Shown here: positions 1 through 8,876 of the stretch, piece by piece
How positions within the stretch are numbered: the first letter of the stretch is position 1
Layout of the letters: every line of letters begins with the position of its first letter
NCBI RefSeq assembly: GCF_030997045.1
Contig: NZ_CP116899.1
Location: 3,248,001 to 3,312,000 of the forward strand
Length of the DNA stretch: 64,000 nucleotides
Direction of reading: 5' to 3'
DNA from: Microbulbifer sp. TB1203
GTDB lineage: Bacteria > Pseudomonadota > Gammaproteobacteria > Pseudomonadales > Cellvibrionaceae
Translations under genes and position numbers: made by a program
Notes under the pieces: generated by a model
What the model was told of the DNA's origin: nothing
The model's input: the letters and a program-made list of their open reading frames with translations, nothing else
Databases searched by the model: none

Positions 1-675
1 ATCGATATTGGCGCCGGTGCGCTTGACCACGATGGCGGTGTGTACGTCGGGGCAGTGGGCGAGGGCCTTGTCCACATTCGCCTTGAGCGGAACTTTTTTG
101 CCGCCGCGCACGCCCTCGTCGGCGGTGATCACCAGGCGGCAGTCGGAGTCCAGGATACGGTCTTTCAGCGAGTCGGGGGAGAAGCCGCCGAACACCACCG
201 AATGCACCGCGCCGATGCGCGCACAGGCGAGCATGGCGTAGGCGGCCTCGGGAATCATCGGCATATAGATGCACACGCGATCGCTCTTTTTTACTCCGCG
301 GGATTTGAGCAGATTGGCGAGACGGCAGACGTTTTCATGCAACTGGCGATAGGTGATGGTCTGGCTGTCGGCGGGATCGTCGCCCTCCCAGATAATCGCG
401 GTTTGCGCCGCGCGATTGGGCAGGTGGCGGTCGATGCAGTTGACGGTGACGTTGAGTTGGCCATCGGCGAACCAGGCGGCATGGCCGCGCTTCAGGTCTT
501 CCTCGCAGACCTTGGTGAACGGCTTCTCCCACTGCAGGAAATCCTTGGCCTGTTGAGACCAGAAAGCCTCCGGACTTTCGACCGACTCGCGGTACATTTT
601 CTCGTAGTCTTCGGCACTGATATGTGCTCTATCGGCGAATTCTGCGGGTACGGGGCGGGTATGCACATCGGACAT
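1..675 (-). CDS. acs: Acetyl-CoA synthetase, N-terminal part (cut by window edge)
   Basis: This is the first 225 residues of an AMP-forming acetyl-CoA synthetase, which makes acetyl-CoA from acetate, ATP and CoA in the cytoplasm. The translation starts MSDVHTRPVPAEFADRAH and holds the family's N-terminal region (AFWSQQA, LQWEKPFTKV, WFADGQLNVTVNCIDRHL, TAIIWEGDDP, SVVFGGFSPDSLKDRI). The start ATG at 675 follows a GGGAG ribosome site. The adenylation core and the C-terminal acetylation-lysine domain lie outside the window. A deacetylase-family gene lies upstream on the same strand 244 bases away. That fits control of Acs by lysine acetylation, but this is inference. Confidence 0.93.
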   Translation of the reverse strand, partial: MSDVHTRPVPAEFADRAHISAEDYEKMYRESVESPEAFWSQQAKDFLQWEKPFTKVCEEDLKRGHAAWFADGQLNVTVNCIDRHLPNRAAQTAIIWEGDDPADSQTITYRQLHENVCRLANLLKSRGVKKSDRVCIYMPMIPEAAYAMLACARIGAVHSVVFGGFSPDSLKDRILDSDCRLVITADEGVRGGKKVPLKANVDKALAHCPDVHTAIVVKRTGANID

Positions 676-919
676 CACTTTCTCCCTTATTATTCAGATG
701 TTTCCCTTCATAATAGCCCGATGGCAAGGGGCTTTCATAGAAGCCGCTTCATAACTACTGCGCGGGCGCCTGGCGGCGTCCGGCGGTGCTGGTGCGCCAG
801 CCCGGTCGGCATCCTCAGGTACTACGTGTACATTCCGGTGCCTCCGCTCCGGCGGCCGCCACCAGCCACCCGCTCGCTACGTTATGAAGCAACTTCTACC
901 CGGGGAGAGCAATTGACGG

Positions 920-1843
920 CTATCTGCCGATCAGGCCCTGAAGATGGGCGACGACGCTGCGGCCGAGCGCGCTCAATGCATAGCCACCTTCCAGTGCGGA
1001 TACGATACGCCCCCCCGCATGGCGATCGGCGATCTTTTTGATCGTTTCCGTAACCCAGCGGTAATCGTCTTCAACGAAGCGCAACTGGGCCATGTCGTCT
1101 TCCCGGTGGCCGTCGAAGCCGGCCGACACGAACAGCATCTGTGGCCGGAAATTCTCCAGGGCCGGCAGCCAGGTATCCTCGACGGCGCGACGCAGCCCGG
1201 CCCCTCCGGCGCCGGCCTCCAGCGGTGTATTGATCACATTGTCCGGCAGCTCGCCTGTGCCGGAAAACGGGTAGTAGGGATGCTGGAAGCTGGAACAGAG
1301 CAGGTAGCCCTCCCGCCCTTTCACAAAATCTTCGGTGCCGTTGCCGTGATGCACGTCGAAATCGACGATGGCGACTCGCTCCAGGCCGTATCGCTCGCGC
1401 GCCCAGGCCGCACCGATAGCAATATTATTGAACAGGCAGAAACCCATGGCCCTGTCCCGCTCGGCATGATGGCCCGGTGGGCGGACGGCACAGAAGGCGG
1501 AGGGTATCTCCCCGGTCATCACCCGGTCCACCGCCGACACCACCGCGCCGGCGGCGTGTAGCGCGGCGTCCAGCGAAGCCGGATTCATGCAGGTGTCCGG
1601 GTCCAGCTGTTCGATGCCCTCCTTGGGCGCGCGCGCAAAGATGGATTGGACATAATCCGGATCGTGTACCAGCTCCAGTTGCGCGCGGCTGGCCGCCGGC
1701 GCGTCGAAGTGACGCAAGGCTACATCGATGCCACTGGAGAGCAGTTGATCGCGAATCGCATCGAGGCGCGCCGGGCGCTCCGGGTGCCCTGCACCCATAT
1801 CGTGACCGGCGCAGGCGGGACTGGAAATAAAACCGACGGGCAT
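920..1843 (-). CDS. Histone deacetylase-family (class II-type) amidohydrolase
   Basis: This 307-residue protein has the complete zinc-dependent deacetylase fold of the HDAC / acetoin utilisation / acetylpolyamine amidohydrolase superfamily. Visible catalytic features are RPPGHHAERD (paired active-site histidines), VDFDVHHGNGTEDF (zinc Asp and His), SAGFDGHREDD (second zinc Asp) and EGGY (transition-state Tyr). The length is normal for a single-domain bacterial enzyme. The substrate cannot be read from sequence: acetyl-lysine proteins such as Acs are attractive because acs is the next gene downstream, and acetylpolyamines are possible because a polyamine locus lies nearby. No signal peptide is seen, so it is probably cytoplasmic. 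Confidence 0.9.
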   Translation of the reverse strand: MPVGFISSPACAGHDMGAGHPERPARLDAIRDQLLSSGIDVALRHFDAPAASRAQLELVHDPDYVQSIFARAPKEGIEQLDPDTCMNPASLDAALHAAGAVVSAVDRVMTGEIPSAFCAVRPPGHHAERDRAMGFCLFNNIAIGAAWARERYGLERVAIVDFDVHHGNGTEDFVKGREGYLLCSSFQHPYYPFSGTGELPDNVINTPLEAGAGGAGLRRAVEDTWLPALENFRPQMLFVSAGFDGHREDDMAQLRFVEDDYRWVTETIKKIADRHAGGRIVSALEGGYALSALGRSVVAHLQGLIGR

Positions 1844-1868
1844 GGCGGCAAGGCTCCTGCAAGGAGAA

Positions 1869-2255
1869 TCAGGCTTCGGCCAACTGCACGGGGATGGTAT
1901 TGGTACTGCGCTCCACCCGATTGCTTTCGTCCAGGTAGACCAGTTTCGGTTTGAAGCTGTCGGCCTCCTGCTCGCTCATCTGCGCATAGGACGCGATGAT
2001 GATGCGGTCGCCCACCTGCACCCGGCGCGCGGCGGCGCCGTTCATGGAGATGGTGCCGGAGCCGCGCTCGGCGAGAATCACATAGGTGTGGAAGCGCTCG
2101 CCGTTGCTCACGTTGTAGATATCGATCTTCTCGAATTCGCGCAGGCCGGCCAGCTCCACCAGATCCTGATCGATGGCACAGGAACCGTCATACCAGAGCT
2201 CCGCCTGAGTGACGGCGGCCATATGCAGTTTGCACTTCAGCAACTCGATTTGCAT
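1869..2255 (-). CDS. panD: Aspartate 1-decarboxylase
   Basis: PanD makes beta-alanine from aspartate for pantothenate and CoA synthesis. The 128-residue product starts MQIELLKCKLHMAAVTQAEL and has the self-cleavage site in YDGSC, where Gly24-Ser25 is split and the serine becomes the pyruvoyl cofactor. The pattern MNGAAARRVQVGDRIII is also typical. The ATG at 2255 is preceded by GGGGGTG at good spacing. An in-frame ATG at 2267 overlaps the panC stop (TAATG), so the two genes are probably translationally coupled. panD is transcribed after panC. Confidence 0.95.
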   Translation of the reverse strand: MQIELLKCKLHMAAVTQAELWYDGSCAIDQDLVELAGLREFEKIDIYNVSNGERFHTYVILAERGSGTISMNGAAARRVQVGDRIIIASYAQMSEQEADSFKPKLVYLDESNRVERSTNTIPVQLAEA

Positions 2256-2266
2256 TTTCACCCCCA

Positions 2267-3115
2267 TTAAAGTTGCAGGGATACGTTGTCGATCAACCGC
2301 GCGGCGCTGGTATAGATGGCGCCGAGCACGGTGATCTCTCCGTCGTCGTCCGCGGCGGGCTCCAGAGTCCGGCTGTTGCAGATGGAAAAATAGTCCACGC
2401 GGAAACCCGCCTGCTCGATTCGCTTCTTCGCCTCCGCCTCCAGGTCGGAGAAATCGTGGCAGCCGCTCTCTATCTGCTCCCTGGCCCAGTTCAGCGACTG
2501 GTTGAGCACCGCCACCCGCGGGCGCTCCTGCGGGGTGATATAGCCGTTGCGCGAACTCATGGCCAGGCCATCCGCCTCCCGGTGTACCGGCGCGGCGATG
2601 ATCTCCACCGGAATGCACAGGTCTTCCACCATCCGCCGGATCACCGCCAGTTGTTGGAAATCCTTGATACCGAATATCGCCTTTTGGGGCTGCACGATAT
2701 TGAACAGTTTGGCCACCACCGTGGTCACACCCTCGAAGTGGCCGGGGCGGCTGGCACCGCAGAGTACGTCGGTCATCGCTGGGCAGATCACCCGGGTCTG
2801 CTGGTCCATCCCGTTCGGGTAGATCTCGCTCTCCTCCGGATGGAACAGGAAGTCGCAATCCGCCTCGCGCAGCCGCGCGGTATCCTGTTCCAGGGTGCGC
2901 GGGTACTTGTCCCAGTCCTCGTTTAGGCCGAACTGCAGCCGGTTTACGAAGATGGATACGACTACCTGGTCACAATGCTGCCGAGCGGTTTTGACCAGCT
3001 CGATATGGGCGTCGTGCAGGTTGCCCATGGTGGGCACCAAGCCGATCGTCTTGCCGGCGGCGCGGGCCTCCGCCAGCGCCCCGCGCAGGCTGGCCACATG
3101 GTGAAACACTTGCAT
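2267..3115 (-). CDS. panC: Pantothenate synthetase
   Basis: PanC joins pantoate and beta-alanine using ATP. The 282-residue protein has the nucleotidyltransferase signature PTMGNLHDAHIEL (the HIGH-type motif, here DAH), RPGHFEGVTTVVAKLFNIVQP-type substrate loop, FGIKDFQQLAVIRRM and MSSRNGYI. The length matches the family. It forms a two-gene operon with panD. panB, often next to panC, is not in the window. The 143 bases upstream separate it from a divergent DUF6515 gene. Confidence 0.96.
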   Translation of the reverse strand: MQVFHHVASLRGALAEARAAGKTIGLVPTMGNLHDAHIELVKTARQHCDQVVVSIFVNRLQFGLNEDWDKYPRTLEQDTARLREADCDFLFHPEESEIYPNGMDQQTRVICPAMTDVLCGASRPGHFEGVTTVVAKLFNIVQPQKAIFGIKDFQQLAVIRRMVEDLCIPVEIIAAPVHREADGLAMSSRNGYITPQERPRVAVLNQSLNWAREQIESGCHDFSDLEAEAKKRIEQAGFRVDYFSICNSRTLEPAADDDGEITVLGAIYTSAARLIDNVSLQL

Positions 3116-3258
3116 CGCGATCTCTAGCGCTGTGGGTGGATGAGCGCGGCATCATAGCAAAAAAAAATTTCATCCGGTTCAGGAAAGATTCAGTCCGCCG
3201 GGGACAAACTAGCCGCCAGTATCACGAGATGCCGTTCAACGGCACTGGAGAGAGCGCC

Positions 3259-3993
3259 ATGAAAAACCCCCTGAGCAAACTGGCCACCGTTGCCGCCATT
3301 GCCGGCCTGCTGTTGGCGGGCCCGGCCTTGGCGGCGGACCGCGACGACCGCTTCGGTCACAAGGGTCCGGAACGCAAACTGTCCCACGCCGCCGGCCCAG
3401 CCTACCGCGAAAATCGCGGGCACGACCGAGGCCGGGGACATCACGACCGGGGTCGGGGACATCACGACAAGGGCCGGAGGCACCACGACAAAGACCGAAG
3501 GCACCACGACAAAGACCGGAGGCACCACGACAAGGACCGGAGGCACCACGACAAGGACCGGAGACATCACGACAAAGGCCGGAGACACCACGATAGGGAC
3601 TGGGGCCGCCGCGACAGAGACTGGGGACACCGCGACAGAAGGCATCACTACGGCGATCGCCATCACTACAAGCACGGCTACAGGCACCGCCACCACTGGC
3701 GCCCGCGCCACTACGGCTACGGCTACCGCTGGAACCGCCTGCCGCGCAACTTTGTACGCATCAGCTTCGGCGGACTGGGCTTCTATTACAGCGACGGCAT
3801 CTTTTACCGTCCCCACCAGCATGGCTATGTGGTCGCACAACCGCCGGTCGGCGCCATAGTGTACAGCCTGCCCGCCTCCGCGGTGACCCTGGCGTTCGGC
3901 GGCCATAACTACTACGTGGCCTACGACACCTACTACCTTTGGGATGGTCGCCACCGGGGCTACCGGGTAGTAAGGAACCCGGGCTTCTACTGA
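3259..3993 (+). CDS. Secreted His-rich DUF6515-type protein with 7-residue tandem repeats
   Basis: The 244-residue product begins with a clear signal peptide (MKNPLSKLATVAAIAGLLLA...ALAA) at an ATG behind GGAGAG. Residues of roughly 60-125 are His/Arg/Asp rich and built from a tandem HHDKDRR heptad, coded by about eight 21-base units at 3439-3606. The C-terminal part has Tyr-rich segments (GIFYRPHQHGYVVAQPP, YDTYYLWDGRHRGYRVV) that resemble the DUF6515 family. A paralogue with the same C-terminal pattern is at 9998. Metal binding by the His repeats is plausible but unproven. The larger upstream in-frame extension lacks a signal peptide and is unlikely. A terminator follows the gene. Confidence 0.8.
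   Translation: MKNPLSKLATVAAIAGLLLAGPALAADRDDRFGHKGPERKLSHAAGPAYRENRGHDRGRGHHDRGRGHHDKGRRHHDKDRRHHDKDRRHHDKDRRHHDKDRRHHDKGRRHHDRDWGRRDRDWGHRDRRHHYGDRHHYKHGYRHRHHWRPRHYGYGYRWNRLPRNFVRISFGGLGFYYSDGIFYRPHQHGYVVAQPPVGAIVYSLPASAVTLAFGGHNYYVAYDTYYLWDGRHRGYRVVRNPGFY
3439..3606 (+). repeat. 21-bp tandem repeat coding HHDKDRR
   Basis: About eight in-frame copies of a 21-base unit of the type CACCACGACAAAGACCGG plus AGG occur one after another, starting at 3439, 3460, 3481, 3502, 3523, 3544, 3565 and 3586. Units differ by a few bases, mostly silent or Asp/Gly changes. It is coding and not a CRISPR array, because there are no unique spacers. Copy number may vary among strains by slippage. Confidence 0.9.
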
Positions 3994-4011
3994 GTTTTCA
4001 CCCCTGTTGCC

Positions 4012-4036
4012 GGCGGCCCCTGTGGCCGCCTTTTTT
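4012..4036 (+). terminator. Rho-independent terminator after the His-rich gene
   Basis: A 7-base perfect stem GGCGGCC/GGCCGCC with a 5-base loop is followed by six T residues. It lies 19 bases past the stop of the gene ending at 3993 and in front of speA, so speA needs its own promoter. Confidence 0.85.
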
Positions 4037-4246
4037 GTGGGAATCGGATTGTGGCGCCCAGCCCGTCGCTTGCACTGGCGGGGATTACTCCTACACTTGA
4101 CCTGCACCTCTCCCAACCAGCAAAAACTGAACAAAAATTTAATTTTACCTGCTAAAAAACAGCGTTTTTCTTATCTATAGTTATTGCTTTCCGCCCTTTC
4201 TGGGCCCAAGATTCGCGCCCCGAAACACTCCAACCAAACAGGCGCC

Positions 4247-6169
4247 ATGAAACAGCGACAAGTACAGGACTGGACCTGCGAAGACTCCGCCGAACTCTAT
4301 GGAATCCGCAACTGGGGCGCCGGCTATTTCGACCTGGACAAGAGTGGCGAAGTGACCGTGCAGGTAGAGACCACAAGCGGTGAAACCCGCGCCGTCTCTC
4401 TGGTAGACATCGCCCGCGGCGCCACCGACCGCGGCCTGGGCATGCCGCTGCTGCTGCGCATCGAGAACCTGCTGGACGCACAGATCGCCCGCATCAACGA
4501 ATCCTTCGCCCGCGCCATCGCCGACTGCGGCTACCGCAATGTGTTTCGCGGCGTCTTCCCGATCAAGGTGAACCAGCAGTGCCAGGTGATCGAGGAGATT
4601 GCCAGCGCAGGGCGCCGCTTCGGCCACGGCCTGGAGGCGGGCAGCAAGGCGGAGCTGATCGCCGCGCTGTCAATTCTCGACAACACCGAATCGCTGATTA
4701 TCTGCAACGGCTACAAGGACGAGGAATTCATCAACCTGGGCCTGCAGGCCCAGCGCCTGGGCGTGCAGATTTTCTTTGTGGTGGAAACCCCCTCGGAAGT
4801 GGAAACCATCATCCGCTGCGCGGAGCGGGAGCAGGTACGCCCCAACATAGGGGCGCGCGTCAAACTCGCCTCCAAGGTGGGTGGTTACTGGAACGCCACC
4901 AGCGGCGACCGCAGCATCTTCGGCCTGGGCAGCAACGATCTGATCGCGATGGTGGACCAGCTGCGCCGCCACGACATGCTCGACTGCCTCAAGCTGCTGC
5001 ACTACCACCTGGGGTCCCAGGTGCCGAATATCCGCGATATCCGCACCGGGGTACTGGAGGCCTGCCGCTACTACGCCGATCTGGTGGAAGAGGGCGCGGC
5101 CATGGGCTACCTCGACCTGGGCGGCGGCCTGGCGGTGGACTACGACGGCTCCAAGACCAACTACACCCACTCCAAGAACTACTCCCTGGACGAGTACTGC
5201 GTGGATGTGGTGGAAGCCATCATGGGCACGCTGGACAGCGAGGAAGTGGCCCACCCGGTGATCATCACCGAATCCGGCCGCGCCACCGTGGCCTACTCCT
5301 CGGTCCTGCTGTTCGACATCCTCGACACCACCCGCTTCGAGCCGGTGGAGCTGGAACACACCAAAATCAACGAGGACGATCACCCGATGCTGCGTAACCT
5401 GCAGGACGCGGTCAGCAGTGTCAGCGCAAAAAACCTGCAGGAGAGCTACAACGACACCCTCTACTACCGGGACGAGGTCCGCGCCCTCTACCTGCACGGC
5501 CAGGTCAGCCTGCGCGAACGTGCGAACGCGGAAAACCTGTTCCTGCAGGGCGCGCAGAAAATCCGCGCGCTGCTCGACGAGGCGGAGGAAGTACCCGTGG
5601 ATCTGCAGGCGCTGCCGGAAGTGCTGTCGGACATCTACTACGCAAACGTCAGTGTCTTCCAATCACTGCCGGACATGTGGGCCATCGACCAGGTATTCCC
5701 GGTGCTGCCGATCCACCGCCACGGCGAAGCGCCCACCCGCTCGGCGATCATCGCCGACATCACCTGCGACTGCGACGGCAAGATAGACCGTTTTATCGGC
5801 CGCCAGGAGGAGCATCGGACCCTGCCGCTGCACCCTCTGATAGACGACGAGGACTACATTCTCGGCGCCTTCCTGGTGGGCGCCTACCAGGAGACCCTGG
5901 GCGACCTGCACAACCTGTTCGGCGACACCAACGTGGTCAGCGTGCGCATCCACGACGACGGCACTTTCGACTACAGTCGGGAAATTCACGGCGACAGCAT
6001 CGCCGACGTGCTCAGCTACGTGGAGTACCGGCCGCAGGACCTGTTCGAGCGCTTCCGCAAGCTCGCCGAGCGCGCGGTGAAGGACGGCAAGATCACCCCG
6101 CAACAGCGCAAGCAGATTTTGCACACTTATACCGCTAGTATGAGCGGCTATACCTATTTCGAGAAATAA
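4247..6169 (+). CDS. speA: Biosynthetic arginine decarboxylase
   Basis: SpeA decarboxylates arginine to agmatine using PLP and magnesium. The 640-residue product is close to the E. coli enzyme in length. It has the PLP-lysine motif FPIKVNQQ (Lys107), the barrel motif GARVKLASKVGGYWN, the substrate motif HYHLGSQVPNI, LDLGGGLAVDYDGS and ITESGRATVAYSSVLLF, and ends SGYTYFEK. The start chosen is ATG 4247; an in-frame ATG at 4184 would add 21 unlikely residues. Agmatine would feed speB at 8877, and the two genes between them complete spermidine synthesis. Confidence 0.97.
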   Translation: MKQRQVQDWTCEDSAELYGIRNWGAGYFDLDKSGEVTVQVETTSGETRAVSLVDIARGATDRGLGMPLLLRIENLLDAQIARINESFARAIADCGYRNVFRGVFPIKVNQQCQVIEEIASAGRRFGHGLEAGSKAELIAALSILDNTESLIICNGYKDEEFINLGLQAQRLGVQIFFVVETPSEVETIIRCAEREQVRPNIGARVKLASKVGGYWNATSGDRSIFGLGSNDLIAMVDQLRRHDMLDCLKLLHYHLGSQVPNIRDIRTGVLEACRYYADLVEEGAAMGYLDLGGGLAVDYDGSKTNYTHSKNYSLDEYCVDVVEAIMGTLDSEEVAHPVIITESGRATVAYSSVLLFDILDTTRFEPVELEHTKINEDDHPMLRNLQDAVSSVSAKNLQESYNDTLYYRDEVRALYLHGQVSLRERANAENLFLQGAQKIRALLDEAEEVPVDLQALPEVLSDIYYANVSVFQSLPDMWAIDQVFPVLPIHRHGEAPTRSAIIADITCDCDGKIDRFIGRQEEHRTLPLHPLIDDEDYILGAFLVGAYQETLGDLHNLFGDTNVVSVRIHDDGTFDYSREIHGDSIADVLSYVEYRPQDLFERFRKLAERAVKDGKITPQQRKQILHTYTASMSGYTYFEK

Positions 6170-6196
6170 GCAGGACGCGGAACTCGCAAGATTGTG

Positions 6197-6275
6197 CTGT
6201 AGGAGCGGCCCATGGCCGCGATCGAAGTCCGGTGCACCCGGAAAGTTCAATCGCGGCCATGGGCCGCTCCTACAG
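6197..6275. repeat. Large extragenic palindrome (GTAGGAGCGGC family)
   Basis: Two 30-base arms, CTGTAGGAGCGGCCCATGGC continuing to GAA and its reverse complement, differ at one base and are separated by 19 bases. The element sits between speA and the carboxyspermidine synthase gene. Related, more degenerate elements occur at 8841, 9757 and 10643. The RNA would form a very stable hairpin that may attenuate or protect the transcript. Confidence 0.9.
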
Positions 6276-6319
6276 GATCCGCGCGTACTGAAAACAGAAT
6301 TGCAAAATACGGAGATTTT

Positions 6320-7513
6320 ATGGCCAATGTACTGATTATCGGCGCCGGCGGCGTCGGCCAGGTGGTCGCGCACAAGTGCGCGCAGGTACCGGAGGTATTC
6401 GAGAAGATCACCCTGGCCAGCCGCACCAAGAGCAAGTGCGACAAGATCGCCGAGATGCTGCCGCGCAAGATCGACACCGCGCAGGTGGACGCGGACCACG
6501 TGGGCGAAATGGTGGCACTGATCGAGAAGGTCAAGCCGGATATGGTGATCAACGTGGCCCTGCCCTATCAGGACCTGCACATCATGGACGCCTGCCTGGA
6601 AACCGGCGTGCACTACCTGGACACCGCCAACTACGAGCCGCCGGAAGAAGCCAAGTTCGAATACAAGTGGCAGTGGGCCTACCACGAAAAATTCGAGAAA
6701 GCCGGCTTGATGGCGCTGCTCGGCAGCGGCTTCGACCCGGGCGTGACCAGCGTGTTCACCGCCTACGCGAAGAAGCACCACTTCGACCGCATCAAGACCC
6801 TGGATATTCTCGATTGCAACGCCGGCGACCACGGCCTGCCGTTTGCCACCAACTTCAATCCCGAGATCAATATCCGCGAGATCACCGCCAACGGCCGCTA
6901 CTGGGAAAACGGCGAGTGGGTCACCACCAAGCCGATGGAAGAAAAGCGGGTTTTCGACTTCCCGGAAGGCATCGGCGAAAAAGATATTTATCTCCTCTAC
7001 CACGAGGAACTGGAATCCCTCAGCAAGCACTTGCCGGAAATCGAGCGCGCACGTTTCTGGATGACTTTCTCGCCCAACTATTTGAAACATCTGGAAGTGC
7101 TGCAGAACGTCGGCATGACCAGCATCGAACCGATCGAATTCCAGGGCCAGGAAATCGCTCCGATCCAGTTCCTGAAAGCGCTGCTCCCCGACCCGGCCAG
7201 CCTGGGCCCCCTGACCAAGGGCAAAACCTGCATCGGCAATATCATCCGCGGCACCAAGGATGGGCAAGAAAAAATCTATTACGTCTACAATATCTGCGAC
7301 CATCAGGAGTGCTACAAGGAAGTGCAGTCCCAGGCCATCTCCTACACCACCGGCGTGCCGGCGATGATTGGCGCCAAGATGATGCTGGAAGGCAAATGGA
7401 TGAAGCCCGGCGTGTGGAACATGGAGCAGCTGGATCCGGACCCGTTTATGGCCGACCTCAACCAGTACGGCCTGCCATGGCAGGAGACCTGGCTGGACAA
7501 GCCGTTCCAATAA
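6320..7513 (+). CDS. Carboxynorspermidine/carboxyspermidine synthase (dehydrogenase)
   Basis: The 397-residue protein belongs to the saccharopine dehydrogenase-like family and matches the carboxynorspermidine synthase branch. This enzyme condenses putrescine or diaminopropane with aspartate semialdehyde and reduces the product with NADPH. The Rossmann motif is IIGAGGVGQVV (Gly8-Gly13). Other markers are NVALPYQDLHIMDAC, LLGSGFDPGVTSVFTAY, NAGDHGLPFATNFNPEIN and ISYTTGVPAMIGAKMM. ATG 6320 has GGAG six bases upstream. It is followed by nspC, the decarboxylase that uses its product, so the pair is functionally secure. Confidence 0.93.
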   Translation: MANVLIIGAGGVGQVVAHKCAQVPEVFEKITLASRTKSKCDKIAEMLPRKIDTAQVDADHVGEMVALIEKVKPDMVINVALPYQDLHIMDACLETGVHYLDTANYEPPEEAKFEYKWQWAYHEKFEKAGLMALLGSGFDPGVTSVFTAYAKKHHFDRIKTLDILDCNAGDHGLPFATNFNPEINIREITANGRYWENGEWVTTKPMEEKRVFDFPEGIGEKDIYLLYHEELESLSKHLPEIERARFWMTFSPNYLKHLEVLQNVGMTSIEPIEFQGQEIAPIQFLKALLPDPASLGPLTKGKTCIGNIIRGTKDGQEKIYYVYNICDHQECYKEVQSQAISYTTGVPAMIGAKMMLEGKWMKPGVWNMEQLDPDPFMADLNQYGLPWQETWLDKPFQ

Positions 7514-7528
7514 TCCGATAGTTTCCAG

Positions 7529-7548
7529 ACACCGGCTTTCGCCGGTGT
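7529..7548. repeat. ACACCGGC-TTTC-GCCGGTGT intergenic hairpin
   Basis: Perfect 8-base arms with a 4-base loop lie between the carboxyspermidine synthase gene and nspC. A close relative, ATACCGGC-GTGC-GCCGGTAT, is at 13832-13851. Both continue into a TGACGA sequence, so they are copies of one dispersed intergenic element. Confidence 0.8.
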
Positions 7549-7635
7549 GACGACTCCGGAAAACCGTCGTCACCCCGGCAAGCCGGTATCCGGCTGCTAC
7601 TGAGCCTGAATCACGCAAAACACAATTATCAGCCT

Positions 7636-8829
7636 ATGGACCTGACCCCTCGAATAGACTACTTCGGCAGTTTCGACCCCAGCCGCGTGCCGTCTCCCTG
7701 TTTCGTCGTCGACGAAAGAGCGCTGCGCGACAACCTGGAAGTCCTGGCGGATGTGCAGGAACGCAGCGGCGCCAAGGTGCTCGCGGCGTTGAAAGCCTTC
7801 TCCATGTTCAGCGTGGGCCCCATCGTTGCCGAGTACCTGTCCGGCACTGCCGCCTCCGGCCTGTTCGAAGCGAAACTGGGTTTCGAGGAGTACGGTGGCC
7901 GCGACCTCGGCAAAGAAGTGCATGTATTCAGCGCCGGCTACAAGGAAAGCGAACTGCGGGAAATCCTGCAATTCGCCCACCATGTGATTTTCAATTCCTT
8001 TTCCCAGTGGAAGCGCTACAAAGATCTGTGCCTGGAAATGCAGAACGAAAGGCCGGAACTGCGTTTCGGCCTGCGCATCAATCCGGAACACTCCGAGGGA
8101 CACACAGACCTCTACGATCCCTGCGCGCCCTGCTCGCGCCTTGGCATAGTGCGCTCACTGTTCGACGGCGAGGATCTCCACGGCATCAGCGGCCTGCACT
8201 TCCACACCCTGTGCGAGCAGGACTTCAAACCACTGGAGCGCACCATCGCCGCGGTGGAGGACAAATTCAAAGACCTGATCCCGCAGATGGAATGGATCAA
8301 TTTCGGCGGCGGCCACCATATCACCCGCTGTGACTACCAGGTCGACGAACTGGTAAACGCGGTGCGCACTTTTGCCGACAAACATAAGGTGCAGGTTTAC
8401 CTGGAACCCGGCGAGGCGATTTCGCTGTTCGCCGGCGTACTGGTGGGCGAAGTGGTGGATCTCACCTGGAACGGCCGCAACCAGGCGATCCTCGACACCT
8501 CCGCCACCTGCCATATGCCCGACGTGCTGGAAATGCCCTATCGCCCGGAAATCACCGGCGCCGCCCGCCCCGGCGAACTGCCCCACGACTACCGCCTGGG
8601 CGGCCAGAGCTGCCTGGCCGGCGACAGCATCGGCGAGTACAGCTTCGCCGATCCGCTGAAAGTCGGCGACCGCCTGGTGTTCGAGGAAATGGCCTACTAC
8701 ACCATGGTCAAGACCAATACCTTCAACGGCATTCCGCTGCCGGCGATCGCGCTGTGGAATTCGAAAACCGACGAGCTGAAAATTATCAAAGAGTTCGGCT
8801 ACGGGGATTTCAAGGACCGCCTCTCCTAA
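7636..8829 (+). CDS. nspC: Carboxynorspermidine/carboxyspermidine decarboxylase
   Basis: NspC removes the carboxyl group from carboxy(nor)spermidine to give (nor)spermidine. It is a PLP enzyme of the alanine racemase/ODC fold. The 397-residue product has the PLP-lysine segment LAALKAFSMFS (Lys53), HFHTLCEQ, the glycine-rich phosphate loop NFGGGHHIT, YLEPGEAI and the C-terminal active-site segment GGQSCLAGDSIGEYSF with the catalytic Cys-Asp. No good ribosome site precedes ATG 7636, so it may rely on coupling or a leader structure. It lies 122 bases after the synthase and 47 before speB. Confidence 0.95.
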   Translation: MDLTPRIDYFGSFDPSRVPSPCFVVDERALRDNLEVLADVQERSGAKVLAALKAFSMFSVGPIVAEYLSGTAASGLFEAKLGFEEYGGRDLGKEVHVFSAGYKESELREILQFAHHVIFNSFSQWKRYKDLCLEMQNERPELRFGLRINPEHSEGHTDLYDPCAPCSRLGIVRSLFDGEDLHGISGLHFHTLCEQDFKPLERTIAAVEDKFKDLIPQMEWINFGGGHHITRCDYQVDELVNAVRTFADKHKVQVYLEPGEAISLFAGVLVGEVVDLTWNGRNQAILDTSATCHMPDVLEMPYRPEITGAARPGELPHDYRLGGQSCLAGDSIGEYSFADPLKVGDRLVFEEMAYYTMVKTNTFNGIPLPAIALWNSKTDELKIIKEFGYGDFKDRLS

Positions 8830-8840
8830 CTTTCCATCTG

Positions 8841-8865
8841 CTGTAGGAGCGGCCTCTCCCTACAG
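8841..8865. repeat. Short GTAGGAGCGGC-family palindrome carrying the speB ribosome site
   Basis: CTGTAGG and CCTACAG arms enclose GAGCGGCCTCT in the 47-base nspC-speB gap. The downstream arm runs into AGGGTG, which is the only Shine-Dalgarno-like sequence ahead of the speB ATG. Folding of the palindrome could mask part of it. Confidence 0.7.
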
Positions 8866-8876
8866 GGTGAACAACC

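Noticed and set aside
3439..3606. Possible CRISPR array from evenly spaced repeats
   Set aside because: Units are directly joined 21-mers in a reading frame, without spacers, and encode a His-rich heptad.
4670..5662. A 330-codon minus-strand frame inside speA
   Set aside because: It is an antisense shadow of the speA coding frame with no conserved motifs.
5663..7618. A 651-codon minus-strand frame opposite speA and carboxyspermidine synthase
   Set aside because: It is antisense to two securely identified genes and reads through the intergenic palindrome; its sequence is low-quality (His/Val/Leu-rich shadow).
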